Positions 25,397 to 36,919 of a stretch of 64,000 nucleotides of DNA are shown one piece after another. Source of the DNA: Motacilla alba alba (Eukaryota; Chordata; Aves; Passeriformes; Motacillidae); assembly GCF_015832195.1 (NCBI RefSeq), contig NC_052027.1:1984001-2048000 (forward strand). The letters are read 5' to 3'. The notes below the pieces were generated by a model that did not search any database, had not been told where the DNA came from, and worked only from the letters and a program-made list of their open reading frames with translations. The translations under genes and the position numbers were made by a program. Positions within the stretch are counted from its first letter, which is position 1. Every line of letters begins with the position of its first letter.

Positions 25397-26199
25397 AAAA
25401 AGGACAAACCTGAAATGAAAACACCATACCAAAAAGCAAGTATTCGGGGGAAATATTAGCACTTTTATCATAATGAGTTTGTAACCTAAATACACATTTC
25501 AAGGATGAAATTGCTGACCCTGTCTGCCCTCCACAGGAGGCTGAATGGCTCAATCACAGCTTAATCTTCCCTGAAAAGGCTACAGAAGAATATCACAGCC
25601 CTTGAACAGCAACACACATTACTGATGCCCCAAGATTCACAATTTAACTCTTAAAAGGAGGGGGGACAAACCCCTCAAATCTCACCCATCATTCTCAAAA
25701 AAAACCCCAGCAGTCATTTCCTCAGAAATAAAAATGAGGTAAAACAAAACCCACACAACACAAGATGAGGATGGAAAATAAGGGGTTGCTCAGATGAAAG
25801 GTGAAGCTTCACAGGTCCATTTTTATTGTTTCTCAGAGGCAGAGCCTTTGCAGTAAACTTAAATCACTCTGTATTTCCTAATTCAGCTAATTCTGGTTGC
25901 CATCCCTTTGATTAGACAAAGCAAAAAAATATTTTTGTGGAAGCCCATGTTGAGAAACCCTAATATTTTGGGTTTTTTAATCCAAATGCTTCTAAGCTGA
26001 TCGTGCTGGTTTAGCAAACTAAAATATAATCCAAGAGTCAAAAGTGTATCCGTTTATCCGAGTTCCCCACCATTACTGGAAAAGAACAAGCTTTGGTTCT
26101 AAATCCAGTCTTCCCAGTAGGAATCAGCCAGAGCAGGTATGTGAGAAGAGGATCAGATCCACTCCAGTGGTCCCTGGCTACTGCACTTGGCAGGATCAG

Positions 26200-26400
26200 A
26201 GAATCCCACAGTGGTTTGGGTTGGGAGGGAAAACCCCTGAAACTCATCTCATTCCCACCTCCTGTCCTGGGGACACCTCCCACTGTCCCAGGCTGCTCCC
26301 AGCCCTGTCCAGCCTGGCCTTGGGCACTGCCAGGGATCCAGGGCAGCCCCAGCTGCTCTGGGAATTCCATCCCAGCCCCTCCCCACCCTCTGTGGGATCA
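26200..26400 (-). mobile_element. CR1 LINE 3' end
   Basis: Antisense CR1 from GTGGTTTGGGTTGGGAGGGA through CACTGCCAGGGATCCAGGGC to CAGCTGCTCTGGGAATTCC. Confidence 0.9.
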
Positions 26401-27407
26401 GGAGGCTCCTCCTGTCTCATCCCACATCCTGAGCTCTGAAGCCCAGACTTGAGGAGCTGCTGCCCAGCGCCCAGCTTGTCCTTTTCCAACAGATTTTGGG
26501 AAGCTGTGACCCTGCCAGGGGGTGCTGAGGGGCTTTGCTGGGAGTGCTGCTCTCCCTGGGAGCTGCCAATGGCCATGGATTGGAAGGCAGAGCCTGCTGG
26601 GGGAGGTGCAGGAGCCCAAGCAGCAGCCCAAGGCGGTGTTTATGAAGCAATCGCCTTGGCATCTGAAATGTGGAGTGATGGGAATGGTCTTGAGGCAGCT
26701 GCTCATTCCCCATGCCAGGGAAAATATGCACCTTCAGTCACGGACAAACTCCAGCAGGTCACTCCAGGCAGGAGGAGAATTTATTGTCAGCCCCGTGGGG
26801 AGACAGAGGACTTGACTTCACCCTCTGTATCATTCCTCATTACAAATCTCTCTAAAGCAAGTGAACCTGGGGGTTATTGCCATTTTTATCTTCTTATTTC
26901 TGCAGCTGGAGCACATCAGCTCCTCTCCCCAGTCAGTCAAGAGCACCTTTCACCTCTCCATTACTGAGAAGCCCATGCCTGGGAAGGCTCTGCCTTGAGC
27001 TCCTGCACTCTCCTGCAAGGATATTCCTGATGGAATTCCTCCCACTTCAGCAGCACAGGGAAATCCCACAGGTGAGGGGTGAATCCCACAGGTGAGGGGT
27101 GAACAAGCCCCTGTATTTATTCTCTGTCTTCACCTTCACCACCACAAGAGCCAAAAGATGGCTCGAGGTCCTGTGTCACCATTTGCCCACTCTCACAGAC
27201 TTTGTGCTCCAAAGGGCTCTGCATAATTTCATATAATGTTAATTAATAGCAATATCCTGCCTTTTCTAATCCTCAGCTTTTGACAAGAAGCTGCAACTCT
27301 GCTTTAACCCAAAATAAACACCTGATGTACCACTGAAACCCAGGACTTGTGAAACCTATCACTGTGAACTCCTGCCTTGTGGAGATCATGCTCCTTCTGA
27401 ACACTGA

Positions 27408-27609
27408 GAAGCTTTAACTCCCCAAGGAAAGGAAAAGATCAATGGTGAGATCCCACTTGCCAGATCCTTTCCCAGGTAACCTCCTCCTCAAGACATTTTA
27501 CCCTGTATGCTCCTTTTTAACATATTGAAGCTTTAACTCCCCAAGGAAAGGAAAAGATCAATGGTGACATCCATTTGCCAGATCCTTTCCCAGGTAACCT
27601 CTTCCTCAA
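27408..27609. repeat. Tandem duplication, 119-bp period
   Basis: GAAGCTTTAACTCCCCAAGG through CAGGTAACCTC.TCCTCAAG occurs at 27408 and again at 27527 with a few changes; about 83 bp is conserved per copy. Confidence 0.9.
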
Positions 27610-27726
27610 GAAATAAGACAGTTTACCCCTTATAATCCATACAATTCCAGCTAAACAATGCTAATTCAAGACCTGTGTTCCTTTTTCACACCTCCCCTCT
27701 TCCTCACTCCATGAATTACATGAACA

Positions 27727-27866
27727 CCCCATAACCCTCCAGGAGAAGACACCCAGCTCCCAGTTTTTCCAGCACACTGTGGGAACAGAGGCTGCCTTCT
27801 GACTTGCAGGCAAACTGGCAAAATACGTGCCAGCATCCTGGCTTTTATTAGGATTACTGATCAGCA
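27727..27866 (-). pseudogene. Relic duplicate of the CNTN4 second Ig1 exon
   Basis: The stretch repeats the 3' half of the exon at 28389-28564 plus about 80 nt of its downstream intron. The [11 protein letters not shown] codons are preserved (27826-27866 side) with few changes. Then a net 49-nt deletion removes the YQC cysteine through AKL segment, and the copy resumes at CAGTTTGCCT. The deletion breaks the frame. The donor has changed from GTAAGT to GCAAGT at 27807. The 5' half of the exon and its acceptor are absent. It sits in the intron that follows the parent exon, in the same orientation, so a local tandem duplication with later decay is the simplest reading. It cannot replace the real exon. 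Confidence 0.85.
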
Positions 27867-28388
27867 CAGGGCACCAATTTGTCAAGACAATGCCCTTTTC
27901 TGACCCAGAGATGGGGCAACTGAGAGGCGTTACCAAAACTTTCATTCCATTTTCAGTCTCATGAGAAGGGTGAGACAATACAGATGTTACAATTCACGCC
28001 ATCACACTCAAAAACTATCTCCTAATTACAATACACTGCAAGTGTTTCTTGGCCTATCAGCTGCAGCCACACCACGCTGTAAATGCCTTAAAGCCAATCA
28101 TCTAAAATTACCCTTCGTGGGTCCCACCACAATGCACCTTTCGTGGTTTTATTTCTCCAAAGTATCCAGAGTTATTGGCCCAGCCATCCTTTGAAACATT
28201 TTTCTAGCTCCATTTCTCTCTCCACGATGTCTGTCCATGGCATTTCTGAACCAGCACTTCTTGTCTCAAGGTTTGCACTGTGCGGGCCTTGAGAACTCTC
28301 CACAAACCCATTTCCCACAGGGAACACCCCACAACCCACCGGGAAAGGCTGGAAAAAGACACCCAGCAGTGGCTGCCTTCTGACTTAC

Positions 28389-28564
28389 AGGCAAACTGCA
28401 GCTTGGCTTCTCTGCTGACAATGGTTCCGAAGGGGTTTGTTGCCACACACTGGTAGGTGCCAGCATCCTGGCTTTTATTGGGATTATTGATCAGCAGGTC
28501 TCCTTCCAGCAGGCTGTAGCGGTAATCCGTGCCCACGTCAATACTGCTGCCATTTAACTTCCAC
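28389..28564 (-). CDS. CNTN4: CNTN4 exon: second half of Ig1
   Basis: A 176-nt exon: one base that completes the split codon, 58 codons starting [10 protein letters not shown], and a final T. It holds the Ig1 tryptophan (WKLNG), an N-glycosylation sequon (Asn-Gly-Ser), the [17 protein letters not shown] signature with the second Ig cysteine, and the conserved [13 protein letters not shown] end. The acceptor AG is at 28566-28565 and the donor is GTAAGT starting at 28388. The final T joins AC of the exon at 12227 to make Tyr, as in other contactins (QFAY). The intron to the preceding exon is short (1265 nt). Frame and cysteines are intact, so it looks functional. A decayed partial copy of this exon lies about 0.6 kb further along transcription at 27727-27866. 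Confidence 0.96.
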
Positions 28565-29829
28565 CTGCAGCACACAATGCCAAAGTTAAACTCTGCTGAT
28601 GCTCCTGGGTGTTTGGAAACACAGAGTGAAGTAAGTAAAGGAAGATTTAGAACGGCTCTGAGTACCCATTAAAAATAAAATTAAAAAAAAAAAAAGAAGC
28701 AGGCACAAAAATGTAAATTTCCTGAGTGGTATTGAAATATTCCAGTATTTAACTGAAAGAGCAATATCCTTGACATATATTCCAGTCTCTGAAATGATTA
28801 ATGCTTCTGTAGTTGCTGGTGCTGCTGCTCTCTGGAATTAATCACTGGGCAAGGGGAAGTCCCTGAGACAGGATCTCTAACCCATTCAAGCCCACTGAGA
28901 ATATTTTTTCCCCCTCTCCCCACTTGCTGGCTGTTTGTTTATAAACGTCAGAAGATTCCCTCCTGGCAGATGTTGTCACAAAGTGGGGCACTGAGGAATC
29001 CCAGCCCCTCCCAGCTCCCGAGAGCACAGGGAAGCTCTGGAGCTGTGTTGGCACCATGGATCCGTGGGTTTTATGGCTGTGGCAGGAGACAGCACACGGG
29101 CAGAGGCCTGGTGACTCTCACTGGTTTCAGAGTGGCATTTACTGGTGAGCAGAGAGAGAGGCACCGAAGGGGAGAGAGGAGCAGCACCAGTGATTTACAG
29201 CAGCACTGCAGGAGGGCAGCACCTTCCTCCAAGCATCCCAAAGCAGCTGCTAAACCTGAAAAGAATGAGGAGTTTTGTCCATGTTTATGGGAAAGGATGG
29301 TTAATCTGAGAGCCAGGACTATTTATAATCCTTTTGTAGCATTTTAGAACTCTTTAGAATTCTTGCAATTAGAACTTTAAATTTTAGAATTTTTGAACTT
29401 TAAAATTTTTGCAATTGAGTTGCAATACCTGGAGATTTCCTGGTGTCCATTCCCCCTGTTCCTAACGCCCCAGGACCACAGAACATCCTGAGCTGGAAGG
29501 GACCCACAAGGACCATCAAAGTCCAAATCCTGGCCAGGACACCCCAAATCCCACCCTGGGCAGCCCTGGGAGGCTTTTCCAAACCCTCCTGCATTCCCTG
29601 GGGAGCCTGGGCAGTGCCAGCACCCTCTGGGGGAAGAACCTTTCCCTAAAATCCAACCCAAACTCCCCTGGCCCAGCTCCAGCCCCTCCCTGGCTCCTGT
29701 CCCTGCTCACAGAGCAGGGATCAGAGCTGCCCCTGGGGATTTTTTTGGGATCAGCACCGTGGTAGCCTCCAGGGACATCATGACACACGCAGCAGAAAGG
29801 CTCTAAGAGCAGTCAAACACTGAACAAAC
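28565..29829 (-). other. CNTN4: CNTN4 intron of 1.27 kb splitting Ig1
   Basis: A short intron between the two Ig1 exons, with donor GTTTGT and acceptor CTGCAG. It contains one CR1 3' fragment (29470-29770) close to the donor and otherwise nothing recognisable. Confidence 0.85.
29470..29770 (-). mobile_element. CR1-type LINE 3' fragment
   Basis: Antisense CR1 variant: ACAGAACATCCTGAGCTGGA, AGGGACCCACAAGGACCATC, CCTGGGGAGCCTGGGCAGTG, ACCCTCTGGGGGAAGAACCT. It ends about 60 bp from the exon at 29830. Confidence 0.75.
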
Positions 29830-29956
29830 CCAATGGTTGGTCTGGGATTTCCCTTCACTTCACAGCTCAGCTTCACTTTCCTCTCCTCCGAGTCCAAGGG
29901 GAAGATGACGCTGTCGGGCTCCTGGAGGAAAACTGGCCCGTGCAGGGTGTTGTCAT
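29830..29956 (-). CDS. CNTN4: CNTN4 exon: N-terminus of mature protein and first half of Ig1
   Basis: A 127-nt exon that starts with AT (completing a split Asp codon) and carries 41 full codons plus GG. The peptide runs [20 protein letters not shown], then [16 protein letters not shown]. This matches the start of mature contactin-4 and holds the first Ig1 cysteine in KLSCEV, which pairs with the YQC cysteine of the next exon. The acceptor is a good pyrimidine tract ending CAG at 29957. The donor is GTTTGT at 29829. The GP.F.QEP and FPLDSE segments are shared by contactins; the LHGP and DSEE-like run with KVKL fits CNTN4 better than CNTN3, CNTN5 or CNTN6. Contactin Ig1-4 form the horseshoe that binds partners such as PTPRG and APP-family proteins. 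An oddity is that the last two bases are GG, giving Gly where the family has Arg at this junction. Confidence 0.95.
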
Positions 29957-32900
29957 CTGCAGGGACAGGGAAACGGGACAGGTCACCCATGGAATCTCCA
30001 TGTTCCAGGCTTAAAATATAAAACAGAGTCTCAGCAGCAAGAGGCCGTGTGCCGTTCACCTTGGAAAGGATCTGAGGTCACTTTATTTCGTTGAGAACGG
30101 CAGATTTTTATTTTTTTTTTTCCCCGAAGCCACTGAACCTCACACGGAGTCATGAAAATGCCAGAGCACAGAATGGAAGCTCACCCAAAGTCCAAGCAAT
30201 GGGAACAGGCACTGCTGTCCTAGCCAAGCTCAGTTCAAATCACAACGCCCCTGGCACCAGCCCCACACCTCCCAGAGGCTCCAGCCCTGACAAGGACATT
30301 CCACACTCCTGCCCTTCAGAGCATTAAAAACTCACACTGGATAGAGGTAGGAGAGGGAAAATACTTTGGCAAAACAAGCTGACACGACCTTCCAGGAGCT
30401 CAGGAGTCATTTCCCAGCAGTCCAGCACTCTGAGGTTGGTGATTACTGACGGGAGCCTCCCTTGTGCTGACTTTCCTCCTTCATTTTAAAAATACACTTT
30501 CCCTTTTTGAGCTGTTAAGTCCTTTCTGCTTTCACCTTATCAATTTATCCTCTCTCAGACCTGGGAGCTGCTCACAGGCCCATCCCTGAGGTGCAGCTCT
30601 TCCCTGCCCACCGCTCTGCAGAATTTCAGCAAATCCACTGACACTGCTCAAAACACCCACAGAAAGCTCTGACTAAACTCCCTGCTCTCCATCCTGCTTG
30701 GATCAGTTTCATCTCCACAGTGGCTGTTCAGAACACAAAAGAAACCAACTTTTCCTGCCTGAAAAGATCAGCTGTCTTGATTTCACTGAGACTTTTCCTC
30801 TCACCAGTGTCAATGTCTGGCTGCTCCTCTAAGTTCAGAGCAAGTGAGGACATGCTGGAAGTGCTCACAGTCAGAAAGTCTTTCAGCTGACTGGAAGGAA
30901 CCTTGATTTAATATTTTTAAATCATTTTCCAATCTTTTGCTGCCCTGCAGAACCTGTTCTTTCAGTGTGCAGGGGCTTGCAGGGATGTGAACACAGAATT
31001 CACTGCAGTCAGGCTGCTGGAAGCCCACCCAGAACGGGATACAGGAAATTCGTGGGTACAGGAGGTCAGGGGAAAATGAATAAATAAAACATAGAGATGA
31101 TGGGATGTACAAAAAATATAGAGAAAAAGAATGAACAGAAGATGATGGATCTTCCAGGTGGAAGGAAGGTGAGAATGAATGGGAATAACCCTGATATTGC
31201 CTGACCCTGGGAAATCAGCTGGATTTACCAAGGACAGAACAACAGCCCTTCAACCAGGGAGAGCAAATTCTGTCATCTCCACAGAAGTATTTCACAGAGA
31301 CTCTACCAGGAAGATTAGAAAGGAACCACCTCTCCCCGTGTCCCCTCCCTCAGGCCCCACCACAAGCACAGCCAGAGGCCTTGTATTTATCTTTATTTTT
31401 AATTATATGTTAACGATACCTGTCTGAAACTCATCTATTATTCAAAACACATTTCACACCGTCTCTAGCTTTAAATTACACCTGTGTGCAACTCATGTTG
31501 CTGGTGGGAAAAGATAATAATAGCCATAAAGCATGAGGGACTGGATTATGGCATCCAAACTTGTTCCTGAGACCCTGCACTCCCTGAGCAGCCTCATTCA
31601 CCCTAAGAAAGAATATTATAGCCTGGCCCATAAGGATTATAGCTCTGAGAACTGAGTGGCTTTGAAAGCAAGAGATTTAAAATATATTTGAATGTATCCA
31701 GTTTTCTCCGTGGAAAATACACAAATGCTCGGGTCCTGTGTAAGAGATGCCTCAAATCCCAGGAGCACAGAGTGTGGTGGTGGCACGAGCCAGAGCATCC
31801 CAGATAATCCAGTTAGGGCCTGCTGACTCAGGGATGTGCTGGATTGCCTCTGTCACCTGCCTCACACCCCTCTCTGGGCTGTCATCTGCTGTTATTTCAA
31901 TTAGAGAATGTCAATTTATATCACATCACACCCAAGGTCTGACTTTGGTCCTCCTCCCATCCCAGGAAAACACAGCCTGCATTAAAAGTGAACGGTTCAG
32001 CTACTTGAGGTGGGAAACAGGAACAAATCTGAGGGTCCAAAAGTGTCCCCACACCTCCAGGACATCACCTGGCTGCAGGGGCAGAGGTGAAGCTGAAGCA
32101 ACCTGCAATTCAAGGGTTAATGAAACTGGCCCACACCGAGCTGAGTCACAGTGTGAGAACCACCCCATCCTGTCTGTGCCATTAATTAGTCAGCAATTAA
32201 CAACTTAAAAAACACAGAGAGACAGAGAACTAAAGGCAGAAATAGTCACAAAGAGTTGAAAAGGCTGATTTGTCTACTGAATAACTCAATTTACCCAAGC
32301 CCAAGTGGAAGCTCATGAAAGACCAAATGACAACACTTCCAAATATTCCACCTGCTCTTGACACCGCTCAACATTCAGCTTTTACATGGCAAAAAAAATG
32401 CCACCCCTTCCTGTCGGGCAGCAGGAGGAAAAATCCTGGTGTGATTTTCAAGCAGAGGGAGAAGCTCTGAGAGCAGCTGCAGCTTGTCAGGGGAGCAGAG
32501 GAGCAGGAAAAACCTCACAACCCTGGCTAGATAAAATTATTTTGAGTGCCTTTCTTCTTCCTCTTATTGCTGCCTGTGTATAACCAAGATAAGCAAGTCC
32601 AAACTGTTTAATCTTCAGCCTGTGGAGCTGCTTTGCTGCAGCCTTAATGTGTGATTGAAATCACTGCAGCCCAGATCCCAGCACCGGCTGATAAGGGCTG
32701 AGCCACAGAACCTGCCACAGGAGGAGGATTTGCCTCACAGAGCACTAAAGAGTCACTAATAAATAAAACAAGCTGCCATCTAGATTCCTGCAGACAGGAA
32801 GCCACGAGTGCCTGAGCCAGAAAAAGCCCATTTTTGACTAAGTTGTGCTGCTCAGATGTTTATTGTCAGCACAGCCAAAGGCTTTTGCTCCACTGAAGTG

Positions 32901-34969
32901 TCTGCTTTAGTGGGAGCAAAGTTTTGCTGTTTGGATAACTCTGAAATGCAAATTCTACACTTTATTAATAAATTCAAAGTGGTAACTTTCTTTCTGTTGC
33001 AGCAATGTCCAGGGACTTGCACTCCACCACTGATAACACATTTTTGGCTTATCACTGGTGAGCACTACGAGCAGCTCAATCCACAGAAACCACCGAGGCC
33101 AGGAGGAGGCTCTTTGCTGTGCTTAGAGGCTTTTCCCCTCACCCTTCTCATCAGATTGTGTCTAAGAGACTCTTTTTTGGTCATTTCATCAAAAAAGAAC
33201 AAGAAGCAGTGCATATCTGAGTACACCCACCTGAAAGTGCCCAGGTATTTTGGTCCACTTCCCTTTTACACCATTCAACAGCTGCTGCCACTCCTCACAC
33301 ATTTCCCACTGCCCCAGGACAATAAAATAAATAACCTTCCCAGCCAAACTAACTGGTGAGACACTCTCAGGGGCAGATTTCATTTTTCTGAGTTACATTT
33401 CTTAAATGAGTTAACCCAGAATGAACACGAGCCGCCCTCAGCTTAAGACAACCTGCAAACAAGACTGGCTTCCAAAAAAGCATCTTTCCCCCTCCTTGTC
33501 AGATAAAACAAATGTACTCCTGCTCTGGGTCTGCCTCCTCTGACAGAACTGTGCTTCTTTCAGTCAGAGGCAGGATCTAGGAAGTTTCAGTGGCTTTGAC
33601 AGTAAAAGAAGCATTTTAACCACAGAAGGAGGTGTGTGTCCATATGGTGGCGGATGGAAAGTGATAGATCATTTCAAAGAACATTCTGCTCAATATATAT
33701 TTTTCCCCCTAGTGAATTACAAAACCTACTTTAAAAAAAAAAAAAAAGCCAGATTAATTGGAATACATTCCAAATGAAGAGTGTCCCTCCAGTACCCCAA
33801 AGCTGAGAGCCAGCACGTGCAGTTGGATGCTGAATGCTGTCATCTTCCCCTGCTTTTGAGGAATGGAAACATGAGGAATGTCAGCCGAGGTTAATTCACA
33901 CCAAACAGGTGGAACCGTTCCTATTCTCTCTGAACATTAAGCCTGGTGACAGATACTGGTACCTAAATAGAACTGCTTTAATTTCCATTGAAAGTTATGG
34001 CCAATTTGAGAGAAAGTTTAATTGAATATTCCACACCGTGGGGAAAGATAATAACTAAAGTGAACAGAGAATTCTTGGAGTATTTCCAGGGTAAATGAGA
34101 GAAATGCTTTCCTTGTTTGCTGCTGAGGGAATTGCTCCCTGCTCTGTGTGCTGGGCTGTTTTCATACACTGCTACAAGCTGGTATTTCTTCGGGACAAAA
34201 CTGCACCTTGGGAAGAGCAGCTCTTCAGAAAAGTGGGAAGTGGAATGGATGGGACAGCTCAAGGGCACGGCTGATTGCCACAGCAGCCTGCTCTTCAAGG
34301 TGAGCAGCTGCACTCCATCCTCCTGAGCAGGACAGGGCTCCACTGGATGGCTCTCTCCTTCCTTTCTGCCTGTCTCTCCTGCTAGCAGCAACTGCACTTG
34401 GCTTTGAAATCCAAGCAGAGAATATTTCACACCACACAGCCCTGCTGAGACTAATTCTGCAGACCTCTCAATGAACAAGACCCACTGAAGGTGCTTCCTG
34501 TTCAAAGAAAACAAAATAAGGATAAAACCCAGATATTTTAAAAGTGCATGAAGTGGCATTTTCCACTTGTAGCTCTGCATCTTTGGGGACAGCCCCTTGA
34601 TACAAGACTGGGCTTCTTTTGTGGCACCTACAGGTGTCCAACAGGTACTTGTGAGCCCTCTGCTGTCCCCTCTCCTCTCCTGCTGTCCCCAGCCCAGGGC
34701 ACAGCCCTTCCTGAGAGGTGACAGCTGCCACACAAGTGTCTGACACCCAAGCTCCAAAGCAGGGTGAGATATTCCCCAGAGACCACAGGAGCCCAGGAGA
34801 CAGGAGGGAATAAATCTCCCCTCTCCTAAAAGCAGGCCTGGAAGAGCTCCAGCAGTGGAGATGGATCCAGCACTGCTCTGACAGCTCCACTGAGGAGTGA
34901 GCTGGGGATCTGGAGCAGCCTGGATGAAGGCAGGGTAAACTCAGCAGGGTGCCCTGAGCTCTGGTCATA

Positions 34970-35440
34970 CACACAAATGTGGATATTCTTGTGTGGATAT
35001 CATATGTACAAATGTGGATATTTGTATGTGTATATCATACACACAAATGTGGATATCCTACACACAAATGTGGATATTCACATGTGGATATCCTGCACAC
35101 AAATGTGGATATTTGTACGTGGATATCCTGCACACAAATGTGGATATTCACATGTGGATATCATAGACACAGATGTGGCTATCCTACACACAAATGTGGC
35201 TATCCTACACACAAATGTGGCTATTCACATGTGGATATTCTACACACAAATGTGAACATTTGTATGTGAATATCATACACACAGATGTAGATATTCACAT
35301 GTGGACATCATACACACAAATGTGGATATTCAGGTGTGGATATCCTACACACAAATGTGGATATTTGTATGTGAATATCATACACACAAATGTAGATATT
35401 GACATCTGGATATCCTACACACAAATGTGGATATTCCCTG
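34970..35440. repeat. Minisatellite of 21- and 35-bp units
   Basis: Repeats built on ACACACAAATGTGGATAT. Long units add TCACATGTGGATATCC (35 bp) and short ones are ATGTGGCTATCCTACACACAA (21 bp, 35160-35220). Both sizes are multiples of seven. Apparent Trp/Tyr/Cys-rich frames are repeat artefacts. Confidence 0.93.
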
Positions 35441-36527
35441 GGCCTCCTCTCCTGGCTCCAGACTGCTGGGAGAAGCCATTCCCACCACAGCACAAGGGTG
35501 ACCTGTCCTCCAACAAAACCCTCATTTATCAGGATGCAATTTGAGTTCTCTTAGCAAGTCAACAACCTGATTATAATCACACATGTCCCCTTCAGTGTCC
35601 CACAAAAGCACATTGCTCCAGTACTGCAGCAAATCACAAATTTCTTCACCACACAGCCTTTCCCTGAGTCGCCACAGCCAAGAGCAGGAAAATAAACAGA
35701 GGAACTCGCAGGGACCTGTTGAGGACAATATCAGCCCATGACAGAGCTGTGAGTAAGTATAAAACTACAGCAAAAATCAGATTAATGCAGTGCTAATGGT
35801 GCTACCACCAGTGCTGGGCGTTCTTGCACAGAGATACTTGGGAACAGAAATGCTTCCAAGGCCTGTGCTAATTATCTATTGATTTATTAGGAAAATGGAA
35901 GGTGCTGATATAATTGCAGTCTGCCAAGAACACACATCATTACTGTAAAACTTTCAGCTGTCTTCACCATGACAGGGACTGTAAAGTGGATATATTAAAA
36001 AAGCAGAAGTAGATGGTTACATGTGCATATTTTAAAGCCACATATTTCCTTTCCACAATGCCTCCTGGACTTCAATTGATTGGAATCTCTGATGTAATCA
36101 GGAGGGTGTGTAAAAGCCAGGTTAACAAATGCCATCCTCCCCACCCCAGCAGCAGAGTTATGCAGTGAAAAAGCCTTTTTCCTTTAAAATCCCCAAGCCT
36201 TAGAAAAGACAAATCCCAGGGGCAATAACCTATAATCTCTGTCTCATCTATTGCTGCAAAAACAAAGCCAACTCTGGCAATGTGTCCGGGCTCTCACTTG
36301 ATTGAGGAGCCAAACCCTGCAGAAAGCTTCAAGGTCAGAGGAGCTCTCTGGTGCTTGGCTTCAAGGTGAAGCCTCTTTTCTCCCTCCAGGTTTAAGTACA
36401 TCAGCCTCTGTCAAAGGAGAGCTGATCCCTGCCAGCTTTTTATCCAGCTATTTACAGAGCAGTTTAGGCCATGGATTCACCTCTCAAATATTTGTGAATA
36501 AGCAGATGGGATTGCCAGGGCCTCAGG

Positions 36528-36919
36528 TGTGGTGTTTTCTGGGTTCCCCAGATGGAGGAGGAATTGAGAATCTGACTCCATGTTCTTGGAAGGCTAATTT
36601 ATTTTTTTTTTACATTATATTATATTAAAGAATGCTACATTAAACTATACTAAAGAATAGAGAAAGGATACAGACAGAAGGCTAGAAGATAATAATGAAA
36701 ACTCCTGACTCCTTCCAGAGTCCCAACACAGCCTGTGGTTGATCATTAAGTAAAAACAATTCACCTGTTGGATAAACACCTTCCACCCACATTCCAAAGC
36801 AGCAAAAGACAGGAGAAGCAAATGAGAGAATACTGTTTTCCTTTTTCTCTGAGGCTTCTCAGCTTCCCAGGAGAAGAATCCTGGGCAAAGAGGGTTTTTC
36901 AGCAAATATGATGGTGACA
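36528..36919 (-). mobile_element. Solo LTR, class II (ERVK-like), 6-bp target duplication
   Basis: A 392-bp element, TGTGGTGTTTTCTGGG to TATGATGGTGACA on the plus strand; read on the minus strand it begins TGTCACC and ends CACCACA. It is flanked by perfect CTCAGG repeats at 36522-36527 and 36920-36925. It carries an AATAAATTAGCC polyadenylation-like signal on the minus strand and the TCTCTGAGGCTTCTCAGCTT motif common in passerine LTRs. No internal retroviral sequence remains. Confidence 0.88.

Larger units (their letters stand above)
12228..28388 (-). other. CNTN4: CNTN4 intron of 16.2 kb
   Basis: The intron is bounded by GTAAGT at 28388 and CAG at 12228. It holds the 18-bp minisatellite, an LTR with an expanded ATATT run, the GGAAAA tract, several CR1 ends, the inverted duplication around 24-25.4 kb, a 119-bp-period duplication and the relic exon. 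No other coding exon was recognised. Confidence 0.8.

Noticed and set aside
27661..27978. 105-codon frame containing [11 protein letters not shown] as a possible alternative CNTN4 exon
   Set aside because: The Ig cysteine and the frame are lost through a 49-nt deletion and no acceptor is present; treated as a relic.
33978..34757. 259-codon open frame on the minus strand
   Set aside because: It is the longest frame not made by repeats, but it has no recognisable domain, no splice-site or codon-bias support, and is overlapped by another long frame (34468-34974).
34977..35544. Trp/Cys-rich repeat peptides that could suggest zinc-binding repeats
   Set aside because: Produced by the ATGTGGATAT minisatellite; no spacing typical of a known domain.
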